The notes under the pieces: generated by a model
The model's database searches: none
What the model was told of the DNA's origin: nothing
What the model saw: only the letters and a program-made list of their open reading frames with translations
Made by a program: the position numbers and the translations under genes
From: Campanula takesimana
Lineage: Eukaryota > Streptophyta > Magnoliopsida > Asterales > Campanulaceae
Assembly: GCA_026119855.1 (NCBI GenBank)
Contig: JAOWBW010000036.1
Location: 1,984,001-2,048,000, forward strand
Direction: 5' to 3'
DNA: 64,000 bases
In this document: positions 22,552-32,859 of the stretch, one piece after another
Layout of the letters: the number at the start of each line of letters is the position of its first letter
How positions within the stretch are numbered: position 1 is the stretch's first letter

Positions 22552-24942
22552 TTAAACTAAAACATTCTTTTCAATGGTCATCTTAATAGATCCTTCTTCT
22601 TCCACCTTCAACATCTGAAGCAGAAACTCATTCCATGTATCAACCGGGCCTGGCATGCACCAATGAACACAGTCAGGTATGGTCTTATTCTCACTGGGCC
22701 AGTGTCCTCCATATTGGCTTGGATGGCCATCGGGTCTCATCATCATTGCTTCAGTAGTATCTAGCAATCTAAACTTCAATCCACTTTTTTCTCCTTCCTT
22801 TTCTGCTGCCCTAAACTCTTCCACTTGAGTAGAATACATCTTCATCCTAAACCAATCTTCCATCACTTCTTGCCTCGTAAAGGGTCTTTTTCTCACACAA
22901 TTCCCTCCATTATTCCAATCTCCGTTCTCGAAATGGTCCGGTGAGAAAGTTCTTAGGTAGGTCACCCCAGTATAATTTTCTAGGCTTAGAAGGGTCTTAA
23001 AGACTGTTCGATAGGCCATCTTGTAAGCATAGAAAGTGGAGAGCTCTGTGATGTTTTCTTTATTGCAGAAACGACATCCCACAAGGGTACCATTTTCGTA
23101 GTACATAAATGGTCGGAAAAACCATTGGCCAGCAGAGAATATTGCAATATCGACCCCCTCAATTTGAGATGTCCATGTCTCGTCAGCTTCGTCTAAGTAG
23201 AGATTCATTATGCTGGTGTAGGTAAAATTATTGGGGTTGGGATCCCGCATTGTAATCAACAGAGGGGACCTGATTGTTAATAATGTAAAGTTGTGGGTAG
23301 GGTAGAACCAACGCCTGAATCTTGTATCTACGCTAGAGGAATTATCAACTGGACTAGCTACCTGAAAATCGCATTTGTGAATCTTGTCACGCCAAGGCTA
23401 GGCAATTTAAAATATTAAAGATGAGTAGGAAACCTTATCTTTTCATTTATGTCATTTCTTATATGAAGTAATGCATGATTTTCTTTTAGGAACCACAACT
23501 TTTCGAAGTTAAGTGATACTGACTTTACCAGTTGTTACATCTTGATTTTAAAGAATTGCTACAACACCTACCACAGCTTTTCTTTTCATTATCCAAGCAT
23601 AGCACTCCACCCTGTCCTTAGCAGTGACATGTGTGTATGAGTGTGTGTGTGTGTGTGCGTGTGTGTGTGTGTGTTTATACTCTCCCCATTCCAAATTGAA
23701 TGACTATGTTTGTCAAAGAACAGAAATGGAAATTCATTTATTTTGGGACGGGGATAGTAACTTTTGATTTAGTACCAAATCGAGTGGTATAGTTTTCAAT
23801 TAAATTTTAAAATGCTGGAGTCTTGTGAATCGGTGTTCAAGTTTACCTTCCTACCAGCTTGAGAAAAGAAGCCACTGTCGTTTCCTGTTTCATTTCTCCT
23901 AGTTTATTTCACATTCTTAATGTCAAAACTGAAGCATAAACATAGTATTACGACCGTTGATCAATGACCAACCAGTGATGGCACCGAATTCCTGTTTAGC
24001 TTTGACTGATAATTGCATAGAGAACCACTCAGGAAAAAACATCATTTGTTGTTTTATTATCTAGTGTTGTAGCTGTTTCTGTTGTTTTTTTTGTATGTTT
24101 ATATATCAGCTTTACGTTGTGGTGGACCATGAAGCATATGGGGTTTATACCTTTTCTTATCACTTCAAACGCTAAATAACAAGATTACTACTACCTCTGT
24201 TTCAAAATGAAAATGTTCATTTTATAGTTCTTGATCAAGAACAAAAGTGAACACAGATTTTGTGACAGAGGGTGTGCAACCCCCATTGGCAATTAAACTA
24301 CAACTTAGCCCCACTGGTACTTCTCAATCTATTTGTCCTTTTATGTGTAGACATACAAACATACATGTATCTATACGTGTTGATGTATCTCTGACTGCTA
24401 TTTTAGGCATTTTAGTTAATTAAATTTTCATGCAAATGAATAGTATAATTGTATTATGAGTTGGGTTTGTGAGAACTTACACTAGCTAACATGCAGACTA
24501 ATGATTCCATTTGGTTTCGTCCAACCGAGTCCCCAATGAAGGCCATAGTTTTCCCTCTGACAAGCTCCAAGAAGTCAGCTGCATCAAATCGAGGTAACTC
24601 ACATTCATCTGGCTTCCATATCCACTGCATGAACTCTGTGTCTGGTCTCCCATACTTGATGCAGTTTTGTCTATCATCAATTTGACATTTGGTTTCGTTC
24701 GTATAATAAACTTCCCTTTCATCATAAACCCAACTCCCTTGATATATATTGCACTCACCAGCCGTAGTAGTAATGTTCTCGACCGGTGGGGACGGACTTG
24801 TGATTTGAAGCTGTGGTAAGTTTTGTGTATATAGATGGATTGTGATGAGCAGAACTAAGGTTAGAATGGGAAGAATGAGCCTTTTGGAGGTGTTGATTGG
24901 TTTGTAGAAACCAGTAGGGAGTTCAATAGCATTGGGCTTCAT
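22552..24942 (-). CDS. TRICHOME BIREFRINGENCE-LIKE protein (PC-esterase, DUF231)
   Basis: Two exons on the minus strand: 24942-24481 (154 codons) and 23361-22552 (269 codons plus TAA), joined in phase 0 with GTAAGT donor and TTTTCAG acceptor; about 423 aa. Start chosen at MKPNAIELPTG because the ATG is followed by a single signal-anchor helix (about residues 22-38, RLILPILTLVLLITIHLY), the usual Golgi type II layout. Then the Cys-rich TBL domain (CNIYQGSWVYDE), the GDS motif (FIGDSVGRNQMESLVCML, about 137-154), and near the C-terminus the DxxH motif in DCVHWCMPGPVDTWNEFL. TBL proteins O-acetylate cell-wall polysaccharides; the substrate here is not known. Short N-terminus suggests a xylan/pectin-type TBL. 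No disabling change seen. Confidence 0.9.
23631..23672. repeat. (GT)n microsatellite in TBL intron
   Basis: Mostly uninterrupted GT with one GC variant, directly left of a short MITE remnant. Confidence 0.95.
23680..23757. mobile_element. Short Stowaway-like remnant in TBL intron
   Basis: CTCTCCCCATTCC at left, TTTGGGACGGGGATAG at right, flanked by TA. Only 78 bp, so either a deleted MITE or a very short one. Confidence 0.55.
24191..24272. mobile_element. Degenerate Stowaway-like remnant in TBL intron
   Basis: CTACCTCTGTTTCAAAATG at left and TTTTGTGACAGAGGG at right, with AATGTTCATTTT / AAAAGTGAACA inside. About 80 bp; the ends have drifted. Confidence 0.5.
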
Positions 24943-26290
24943 TTGGGCAAAAAGTATGAAGGAAGTGTCTTTGAGGCTTTTGCATATATCGATACTGATA
25001 AGAGTTTGATGGTGACAAATATTTCAAAATGTAATAAGATGAAAAATAAATATGAATGAGCCCTTATGAGCTGTCTAACAAATCATTATCATGTTATTTA
25101 TCTCAAAAGACAAAGTTGAGGAATAATATTATCTCTACCATTTCCCCACCATGCTTTAAAAAGAAAATTTCAAATAATGTGTGCTTGTAGTTGTGATAAT
25201 AATTTAAAGTAACGTATAATTATGAGTTGGAGATATATATTGTTACATGTACTTGGAAATGAAAGGCTAATCGGCTTTACTTTCCAATGTATTTATATGA
25301 GTATTACTAAATCGTCCGTTGTATTTGTATAATTATATCCCATTGTGGCATTGTCGCCGACACAAGTCTTGGTAGCCGCAGGCTTACCATGTTTGACTTG
25401 GTTTAATGTGAACAACCGATTAACCTCCACATGTCTGGGTGAGGTTCAAACTTAATAAAATGCTACTATCTTAGAACTACTAAGTTAACTTTTAGGTTGT
25501 ACCATGTGCATTGGCGGAAGGACTTTGACAAGGATGCCCTAAAACAACTAGAAGAATCTTTGCATAAAAAAGGAAGATCATTAACAAGAGCTGGACAGAT
25601 TAAATATTCAAAATTTTGATTTACTTAATCTTTGTGTTTCTCTATTGGGGATGGGACTTGAGGTTAATTTTATTACAAACTGTAAATATTATTACTTGCC
25701 CTTAGTGCCTAAATTAAGCATTATACTCCCTCCGTCCCAAAATGATCTTCTTGACTATTCAAACTTTTTAAGGATACAAACACTTGCTACACTAGTCATG
25801 TTTTGTTTATGCATTTTTGAGCCTAAATTGTAGAAATGAGAACTTTTTTGGATAATGAAAGATGACAAATGAAAAGATCATTTTGGGACATAGAGAGTAT
25901 ATGTCATTAGGGAGAAGTACTGTCAGAATGTGTCTCAGTACTCAGCTGACCCTCCAAATAGTTTGTATTTTAATGGAAAGTTAAGTTCACTAAAATACAT
26001 TTCTATGAGGTTACCATCTACTCATTAACATCTTTTACTTGAAAATCTAAAGACTTCCAAAACTATATTAATAATATTAGTATTCACTTAGAGGGTGAGA
26101 GGTCTGTTTTAAAGCCACCAATCATCTGGGGACCCTCGTGTCATTTTCAAATGTAAGGGCAATTAGTTGTTTTTGGGTGTATAATTAACACCAATTAATC
26201 GTTACTTACCTATACTATACGTGTGCACGTGCACCCACACACAATGTATATTTGTCAACAATGTCACACTTACATGAATATCCTTGACTA
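24831..26290. repeat. Tandem duplication unit A: TBL exon 1 start plus upstream region
   Basis: Starts within TBL codons for the membrane anchor (ATAGATGGATTGTGATGAG), crosses the start codon and about 1.3 kb upstream, and ends ...ATATCCTTGACTA at the start of unit B. Matches 26291-28332 throughout apart from insertions. It is therefore the native 5' region of the TBL gene, with its promoter. Confidence 0.88.
25726..25897. mobile_element. Stowaway-type MITE in unit A
   Basis: CTCCCTCCGTCCCAAAATGATC at left with complement GATCATTTTGGGAC near the right end, TA on both sides, 172 bp. Same family as the degraded copy at 29400-29583 (shared CACTTGCTACACTAG-like core). It lies about 0.8 kb upstream of the TBL start codon. 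Confidence 0.85.
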
Positions 26291-26397
26291 CATAGATGGA
26301 TTGTGATGAGGAGAACTAAGGTTAGAATGGGAAGAATGAGGTTTTCGGTGGTGTGGAATTGTTTACCAGTAGGGAGTTCAATAGCATTGGCCTTCAT
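26291..26397 (-). pseudogene. Orphan TBL exon 1 start
   Basis: Minus-strand copy of the first ~35 codons of the TBL gene (MKANAIELPTG then LILPILTLVLLITIH), cut at the duplication junction after the membrane anchor. No GDS or DxxH part follows. An A-run (about 26404-26420) lies just upstream of its ATG. It retains a copy of the whole upstream region, so could be transcribed but encodes no enzyme. Confidence 0.85.
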
Positions 26398-26865
26398 TTG
26401 GGCAAAAAAAAAAAAAAAAAAGGTATGAAGGAAGTGTCTTTTGAGGCTTTTGCATATATTGATACTGATAAGAGTTTGATGCGACAAATATTTCAAAATG
26501 TAACAAGATGAAAATTATGAATGAGCCCTTATGAGCTGTCTAACAAATTATCGTCATGGTATTTATCTAATTATCTCAAAAGACAGAGTTGAGGAATAAT
26601 ATTATCTCTATTATTTCCCCACCATTTTTAAAAAGAAAATTTCAAATAATGTGTGCTTGTAATTATAATTTAAACATGAAATTATGTGCTGGTGATATAT
26701 ATTGTTACATGTATACTTGGAAACGAAAGGCTAATCGGCTTTACTTTCCAATGTATTTATATGAGTATGACTAAATCGTGCGCGTTGTATTTGTATAATT
26801 ATATCCGATTGTCAACAAGTTGACTTGGTTTAGTTTGAACAACTGATTAACCTCCACATGCCTAA

Positions 26866-27416
26866 GGCTCCGTTTGTTTGGCGGAAAACAACTTTCGGAA
26901 AACATTTTCCCCATTTTCCGGTGTTTGTTAAACACCGGAAAATGGGGAAAATGTTTTCCAAGGAAGTGGTTTTCCTCCATTCCTAAGGAAAACGTTTTCC
27001 TTACCTCCACCTAAGGAAAACGTTTTCCGGAAAATGCTAACACTTCAATTGTTGTTTTAACTCCAATTTTTGTTTTACGAAAATTATTTTTTAAATATAC
27101 ACAGTTAATTAAAAAATGTTTAAAAATATTTTATTTTTATGAATATTTTGCAATATGTTAAATTATTAACTTTAGTCCATTTTAATTACAAAACTACATT
27201 TCCATTTTACTTTATAATTGAAATTGGAGATAATGACTAATTTATTGATTATTTCTTTTTAATATATACTCTAGGTGATCAAAATTAATGTATCTAAAAA
27301 AGTTTTCCGGAAAGCATTTTCTTAAAATTCACCAAACAGTGAAAAATACATTTTCCGGAAAACATTTTCCAAGAAATCGTTTTCCGGAAGTTATTTTCCG
27401 CGAAACAAACGGAGCT
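26866..27416. mobile_element. PIF/Harbinger (Tourist-like) MITE
   Basis: 551 bp with TIR GGCTCCGTTTGTTT / AAACAAACGGAGCT, flanked by TAA at 26863-26865 and 27417-27419. The matching place in unit A lacks it, giving an empty site. Many GGAAAA(C/T)ATTTTCC words lie near both ends, and 26897-26959 is a perfect 30-bp inverted repeat around a 3-base loop. No coding capacity. Confidence 0.88.
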
Positions 27417-27692
27417 TAAGTTTAAACTTAAGAAAATGCTACTATCCTAGAACTACTAGTTAACTGTCAGGTTGTACCATGTGCACTGACAGACGGATTT
27501 CGACAAGGATGCCCTAGAACAACTAGAAGAATCTCTGCATTAGGGAGGAATATCATAAGCAAGAGGTGGACAGATTAAATATTCAAAATTTTGATTTACT
27601 TAATCTTTGTGTTTCTCTAATGGGGATATGATTTGAGGTGAATTTTGTCACAAACTGTAAACATTACTTGCCATTAGTGCCTAAACTAAGTA

Positions 27693-27924
27693 CTCCCTCC
27701 GTTCCAATTTACCATTCTTAATTCGACTTTGCACGGGAATTAAGAAAAAAATAAATGTTGTGAGTATGAAAAGTAAAGTAGGAGAGAGAAAGTGGGTAAA
27801 GAGTTTTTGTTTTGAAAATGCATGTGGGTCACATTGTCCATTTTAGGTAATAAAGTAAAGTAAAAACCTTAAATTGGGACAAACTAAAAAGGAAAGTAAG
27901 AACCTTAAAAGCGGGAAGCGAGAG
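27693..27924. mobile_element. Stowaway-like MITE in unit B
   Basis: Left CTCCCTCCGTTCCAATTTACC, right end decayed (AAAAGCGGGAAGCGAGAG), TA both sides, 232 bp. Different family from the MITE at almost the same place in unit A. Confidence 0.75.
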
Positions 27925-28332
27925 TAATATATTGGTCATTAGGGAGAAGTTCTGTCAGAATGTGTCTAAGTACTCATCAGCTGACCCTCCAAAAAGTTTG
28001 TATTTTAATGGAAAATTAAGTTCATTAAAATACATTTCATGAGGTTTACCATCAACTCATTAACACCGTTTACTTGAAAAATCTGAAAACTTCCAAAACT
28101 ATATTAATGATACTATTAGTTTTGAGTTAGAGGGTGAGAGGTCTGTTTTAAAGCCTTTAATCATCTGGGGACCCTCTTGTCATATTCAAATGTAAAGGCA
28201 ATTAGTTGTTTCTGGGCGTATAATTACCACGAATTAATCGTTATATTCTTGCCTACATGCGTGTGCGCGCGCACACACACAATGTATATTTGCTAACATT
28301 GTTGCACTTACATGTATATCCTTGACTATATG

Positions 28333-28819
28333 AATCGGATCGGATCATGCGCATGATGAAGAACCCTCACTTTCCGTTCAAAACTTCAAGTTCTTGTATT
28401 TCTAAACTATAAAGGCAGCATTTTGCTATAAAAGTGAAGGGGCTGGCACCTTCATTTGATAAAAACTCTTATTACTGACTTCAGTGTTTATGTTTCTTGT
28501 CTGTATAAATTTGCCTTTGTTGATGTGATTTGTGGTCCTAATGTCAAGTGAAATGGAGTTGTTCGATGGCAAAGTATCAGATGATTGATTGCAATGCTGT
28601 TTTGCCATTTCTCTTTTGGAAAGTCATTTTGGAAATGATTTTCTATGGGGTGGAGCCTTTGTCCAGTCCATCATTTTGAAATGAACCCATAATGTATGTG
28701 CAATGTTAGGTATTGTTGTGTGCTAGAATTCCCACTTGAGACTGGGAGCTCTCATAATGACATTTACGCACTGTTTTTCTTAACCAGGGCAGACACAAGG
28801 CAACCAACGTGGGTGCACC
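28333..28819. other. No feature recognised
   Basis: Moderately AT-rich single-copy-looking DNA after the duplication. Short ORFs only; nothing with splice sites or protein similarity that I can see. Confidence 0.5.
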
Positions 28820-29325
28820 TAGGGCTGGAAGCGAGTCGAGTTCGGTCGAGTTTTGCATGTTCGAACTTGAGTTCGTTAACGAGTTATCGAGTTCTTTTAT
28901 CGAATTGGAGTTTGAGTTCGATTAGTGGCTCAAAGTCGAGTTTTGAGCTGATCGCGAGCAGCTCGAGTTGATATCGAACTCGAGTCTTAACGAGCCGGGT
29001 TCGAGTTTGGACTTTTTTTAGGGGGTTGGTGAATCTACCTAGAAAAATTGGGTCTCGACTTGTTTGGGCCTGAAGGGTTCGAGCTCGAACTCGAGTCGAT
29101 CATGAACAATAAAATTTTCAAGTTTTTAACGAGCCTATCGAGCCGAGCTCAACCTGAGTTGCTCGTGAACCAGAAAAAGTGAGTTTTTAACGAGTTTATC
29201 GAGCGAGCTCGAACTGAGTCGATCACAAACGAAACTTGTCGAAAACACAAGTCGAGCATGTTCGACTCGATTATTTGACGAGCTAAAATTTTTGTTCGAG
29301 AACTCAAGCCAAGTCGGGATGAAAA
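28820..29325. mobile_element. Truncated hAT-like element with GAGTTCGAG subterminal repeats
   Basis: Begins TAGGGCTGGAAGCGAG, close to the start of the intact element at 29696, and is filled with TCGAGTTCGAGTT words in both orientations. No matching right TIR was found, so the right end is deleted or too decayed. Confidence 0.55.
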
Positions 29326-29399
29326 ATAGCGTAGGTGCCGCTACACCCATTCAATTTTAAACATTTAATGCATAAAAAAGCATCACTCGTTATTTATTA

Positions 29400-29583
29400 C
29401 TCCGTACATCACAAGATCTTTACATTTAACTATTAAAATTTTAATTTTTTTAAAGATATGAATACTTGCTTCACTAGCCATGTGTTTATACATATTTAAG
29501 CTTAAATTGTAGAAATTAGAATTTTTTTTTTGGGAGAATGGAAAACTAGAAATGAAAATATAGAGAGAACGAGACAGAGGGAG
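29400..29583. mobile_element. Degraded Stowaway-type MITE
   Basis: TA-CTCCGTACATCACAAGATC at left and GAGACAGAGGGAG at right, with a core matching the MITE at 25726-25897. Confidence 0.7.
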
Positions 29584-29695
29584 TGCTATTTAAAGCATTG
29601 TATTGTATCGATATTTCTCCATCCATTTTTGTTTCTTACTTTCTTTTCAGGGTCCGCCAAGACATTTAGCCTGTACTAGAATAGTTAAGCATAAC

Positions 29696-30568
29696 TAGGG
29701 CTGTTAAACGAATCGAGCCCGTTCGAGCTCGGCTCGGGCTCGGCTCGAATGGGCTCGAAGTGCTATTCGAGCTCGAGCTCGAACCGAGTTTTCGAGCTCG
29801 AATTCTTATCGAGCCGGCTCGTGTTCGGCTCGTTTGTTCGACGAGCTTTGTTCGAGCTCGGCTCGTTAGAGCTCGATTCGTGTTCGGCTTGTTAGAGCTC
29901 GGCCCGTGTTAGGCTCGTTAGGGCTCGGCTTGTGTTCGGCTCGTTTAATTCACGAATAACTCGAGTTCGGGCTCGGCTCGATAAGCTCGTTAACACAGGT
30001 TATTTTGTTTGCGTTTGACTCGAGCTCGGCTCGGCTCGTTAAGCTCGAGCTCGACTAAATAATCATCATTATTACTTGTGTAATGAATACATATGTATAT
30101 ACAACATTGTACAAGGAATAAATCATAACTAAAATATTTTTATCTTCAAAATGAATCAAACAACATTAATTGTACAACTAAAATTAATTTAATTTTTATA
30201 CATTCATATAATGATCATATAGCGACTATACACATACAATACAATAATACAATATAGATTGTACAACAACTAAAATTAATTTATTCTATGCACATTCATT
30301 ATGAAAACGTAAAGATATATACACGATAGTCGGGGTTTGTTTTTTCAAAACTAATTTATTATTTTCAAATGTACACATATTTGTCTTATATTATTTTTCT
30401 CATTGAAATAAAAAATAAAATTAACATCTATTATTGTAGTTATATATGCAAGTATATTTAATTACTCAAATATAGAATGAACAAAATGTTTATCATTTAC
30501 ACATACACACACATATTTCACATATAAATGAGTTTGCATGTAGAAAAATATTTATTAAATATATATAA

Positions 30569-30633
<65 letters not shown>

Positions 30634-30635
30634 TG

Positions 30636-30672
<37 letters not shown>

Positions 30673-30734
30673 CTGTATATACACACACACACACACATAT
30701 ATACACACACACACACATATATATATACATACAG

Positions 30735-30775
<41 letters not shown>

Positions 30776-32222
30776 CACATACATGTAACACATATTTATA
30801 TACATAAATATATGTATGTATGATATGTGTGTGTCTATATGGAATATTGGATGTTATATATATAGATACATACATATAGCATATATTTATATACATTATG
30901 TGTGTGTATATATGATGTATGTATGTACTATATGTATATATACATACATGTAACATATACTATATTATCACTTAGCTTAGCGTACGTTTTACTAAATACA
31001 GTTGACTAAGTATAATAGCGTCATTTAAATGCTATATACTAACCAGAAAGTTTGTCTGACTTTGACTTTCATGGTCAACTCCATAAAACGTTGACCACAA
31101 TATGAAAACCTACCAATTCCTATGCATTTCAAAAATTGTTATGAATTCACCGTTAGAATACGGTCGGCCTCAACTTTTAAATATAATTGTTAAAACAAAT
31201 AGTTAACTATTAATAGTTAAATATAATAGTTAGCCATTTATAGTGAAATATAATAGTTAACTATAATTATTAACTACAATAGTAACTATTTGTTCTTAAA
31301 ATTTTTTACCATAGTAACTATAATAGTAAATATAATAGTTAAATATAAAAGTAACTACCCTTCAAATATATATATATATATATATATAATAACTATTATA
31401 GTTAATTATTATAGTAACTATTACTATTATAAGTATAAGTTAACTATGATAGTAACAATTATAGTAATTTATTAATGATTTATGTAAATTATTAATTTAC
31501 ATAATTTATTAATGATTTAACAACAATTTTTAAATTTGTATGAGAATTAATAATTTAGTATAAAAAATTAGTTAAATTTTAAGTAAATTTGATAAGTAAA
31601 TAAAAATTTGGGACATAAGGAATATATTACAACCTGATGGTATGTATACGATTCAATTAATCGTTTGTAATATGAGAAGTTAAATGAACAAGAGCTTTTC
31701 AAAAAAAGAAAAAAAAAAGTAAACAAGAGGTTACATTTGTAAATTAGACACATATTTTGAGATTAAAAAATGAGGAAAAAAAAATAAAAAATAGAGTTTT
31801 TGTTCAAAATGCAGAGAATACTTATCAGAGCTCGGTAAGGCTCGACTCAATAAGGCTCGAACTCGAGCTCGTTTGATTTCATAATTTTCAAAAAAATGTT
31901 TAAGCTCGAGCTCGGCTCGAAAAGACTCGAATTCGAACAGCTCGTGAAAAGCTCGCGAGCATAAGGCTCGAACTCGATAAGGATCGAACTCGAGCTCGTT
32001 TGATTTCATAATTTTCAAAAAAATGTTTAAGCTCGAGCTCGGCTTGTAAAGGCTCGAGTTCGAACAGCTCATGAAAAGCTCGCGAGCGGCTCGAAGCTCG
32101 ATTCGAGCTCGAACAAGGAAAATGGGCTCGAGCTCGAGCTCGATAAAAGCCCGATCTCGATAATTCGTAAACGTGCTCGAGCCCAAAACTCCAAAGCTCG
32201 GCTCGGCTCGTTTACAGCCCTA
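29696..32222. mobile_element. Non-autonomous hAT element, 2.5 kb
   Basis: TIR TAGGGCTGTTAAACGA at left, TCGTTTACAGCCCTA at right, with perfect 8-bp TSD AGCATAAC at 29688-29695 and 32223-32230, the hAT signature. About 360 bp at the left and 400 bp at the right are packed with GAGCTCGGCTCG words, likely transposase-binding subterminal repeats; at the right some blocks are themselves duplicated (about 31860-31910 and 31990-32050). The interior is AT-rich with a large microsatellite and no transposase ORF. Confidence 0.93.
30560..30960. repeat. Compound microsatellite inside the hAT element
   Basis: Runs of (AT)n, (ATGT)n, (GT)n, (AC)n and (ATAC)n in both orientations, prone to hairpin formation. 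All ORFs over it (30493-30823) are repeat translations such as YIYIYI and HTHTHT. Confidence 0.95.
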
Positions 32223-32230
32223 AGCATAAC

Positions 32231-32851
32231 CATACAAATAATGAAGGGCTGTCTCCTGTGATAGACGGCTCCATTTTTTTTTTTTTTTTTTTATTTTTGC
32301 CTTTCAACTTTTTTTTCTCGGACATTTTTTTCTCGCCAGCAAAAGTAACAATTTTTGTAAAGAAATGCAACACTTTTTTTTCCTCAAAAATTGACCACAA
32401 TTTTGATGAAATAGATAACATAAGATTGACAACTAAATTAATGTTACATTTTATAATAAATGAATGTAACATTTTTTTTTCCTCAATTGTAACACTTTTC
32501 CAGGGTTTTACATTCAATTGAAATACAAAACCGCTTATATACATGATTTTTTACTTGTTTTTTAAAGAAAAAAAGTTACATTTACTCTATAAAACTGTTA
32601 CATTCATCTATATAACATATTACAATCATATATGCACTGTGTTACACTTCAGTTATTACTTTTTCTAATCACAAAAATTATTTATGTTATTTGCGAAACT
32701 GTTGTTACATCTTACAATAAAAGTGTTACTTTTTAAAGACCAATTTGTTACTTTCTTCATAAGAAAGTGTTACATTTTATTATGACGAGCAGCTCAATTG
32801 TTTTGTATGTTAAAAAATATATTTAAAAAAAAATAAAAAAAATCAAACCAT
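32231..32851. other. T-rich region, possible decayed TIR element
   Basis: GGCTGTCTCCTGTGATAGACGGCTCC precedes a T-run (32274-32291), followed by many GTTACATTT-type words. The same words fill the Mutator-like candidate at 59086-59890, so this may be a related, truncated element. No TSD was found. Confidence 0.4.
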
Positions 32852-32859
32852 ATCATGAC

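Larger units (their letters stand above)
26291..28332. repeat. Tandem duplication unit B
   Basis: Second copy of unit A, diverged by many substitutions and small indels, enlarged by a 551-bp TIR element (26866-27416) and a MITE (27693-27924). Its right end (CTTGACTATATG, 28321-28332) looks like the same junction sequence that joins A to B. Confidence 0.88.

Noticed and set aside
28820..29325. Intact hAT element with TSD at this place
   Set aside because: The left end is good but no right TIR or 8-bp duplication could be found; kept only as a remnant.
30493..30956. Cluster of ORFs reading YIYIYI, HTHTHT and MYVCMYVC on both strands
   Set aside because: Simple-repeat translations inside the hAT element.
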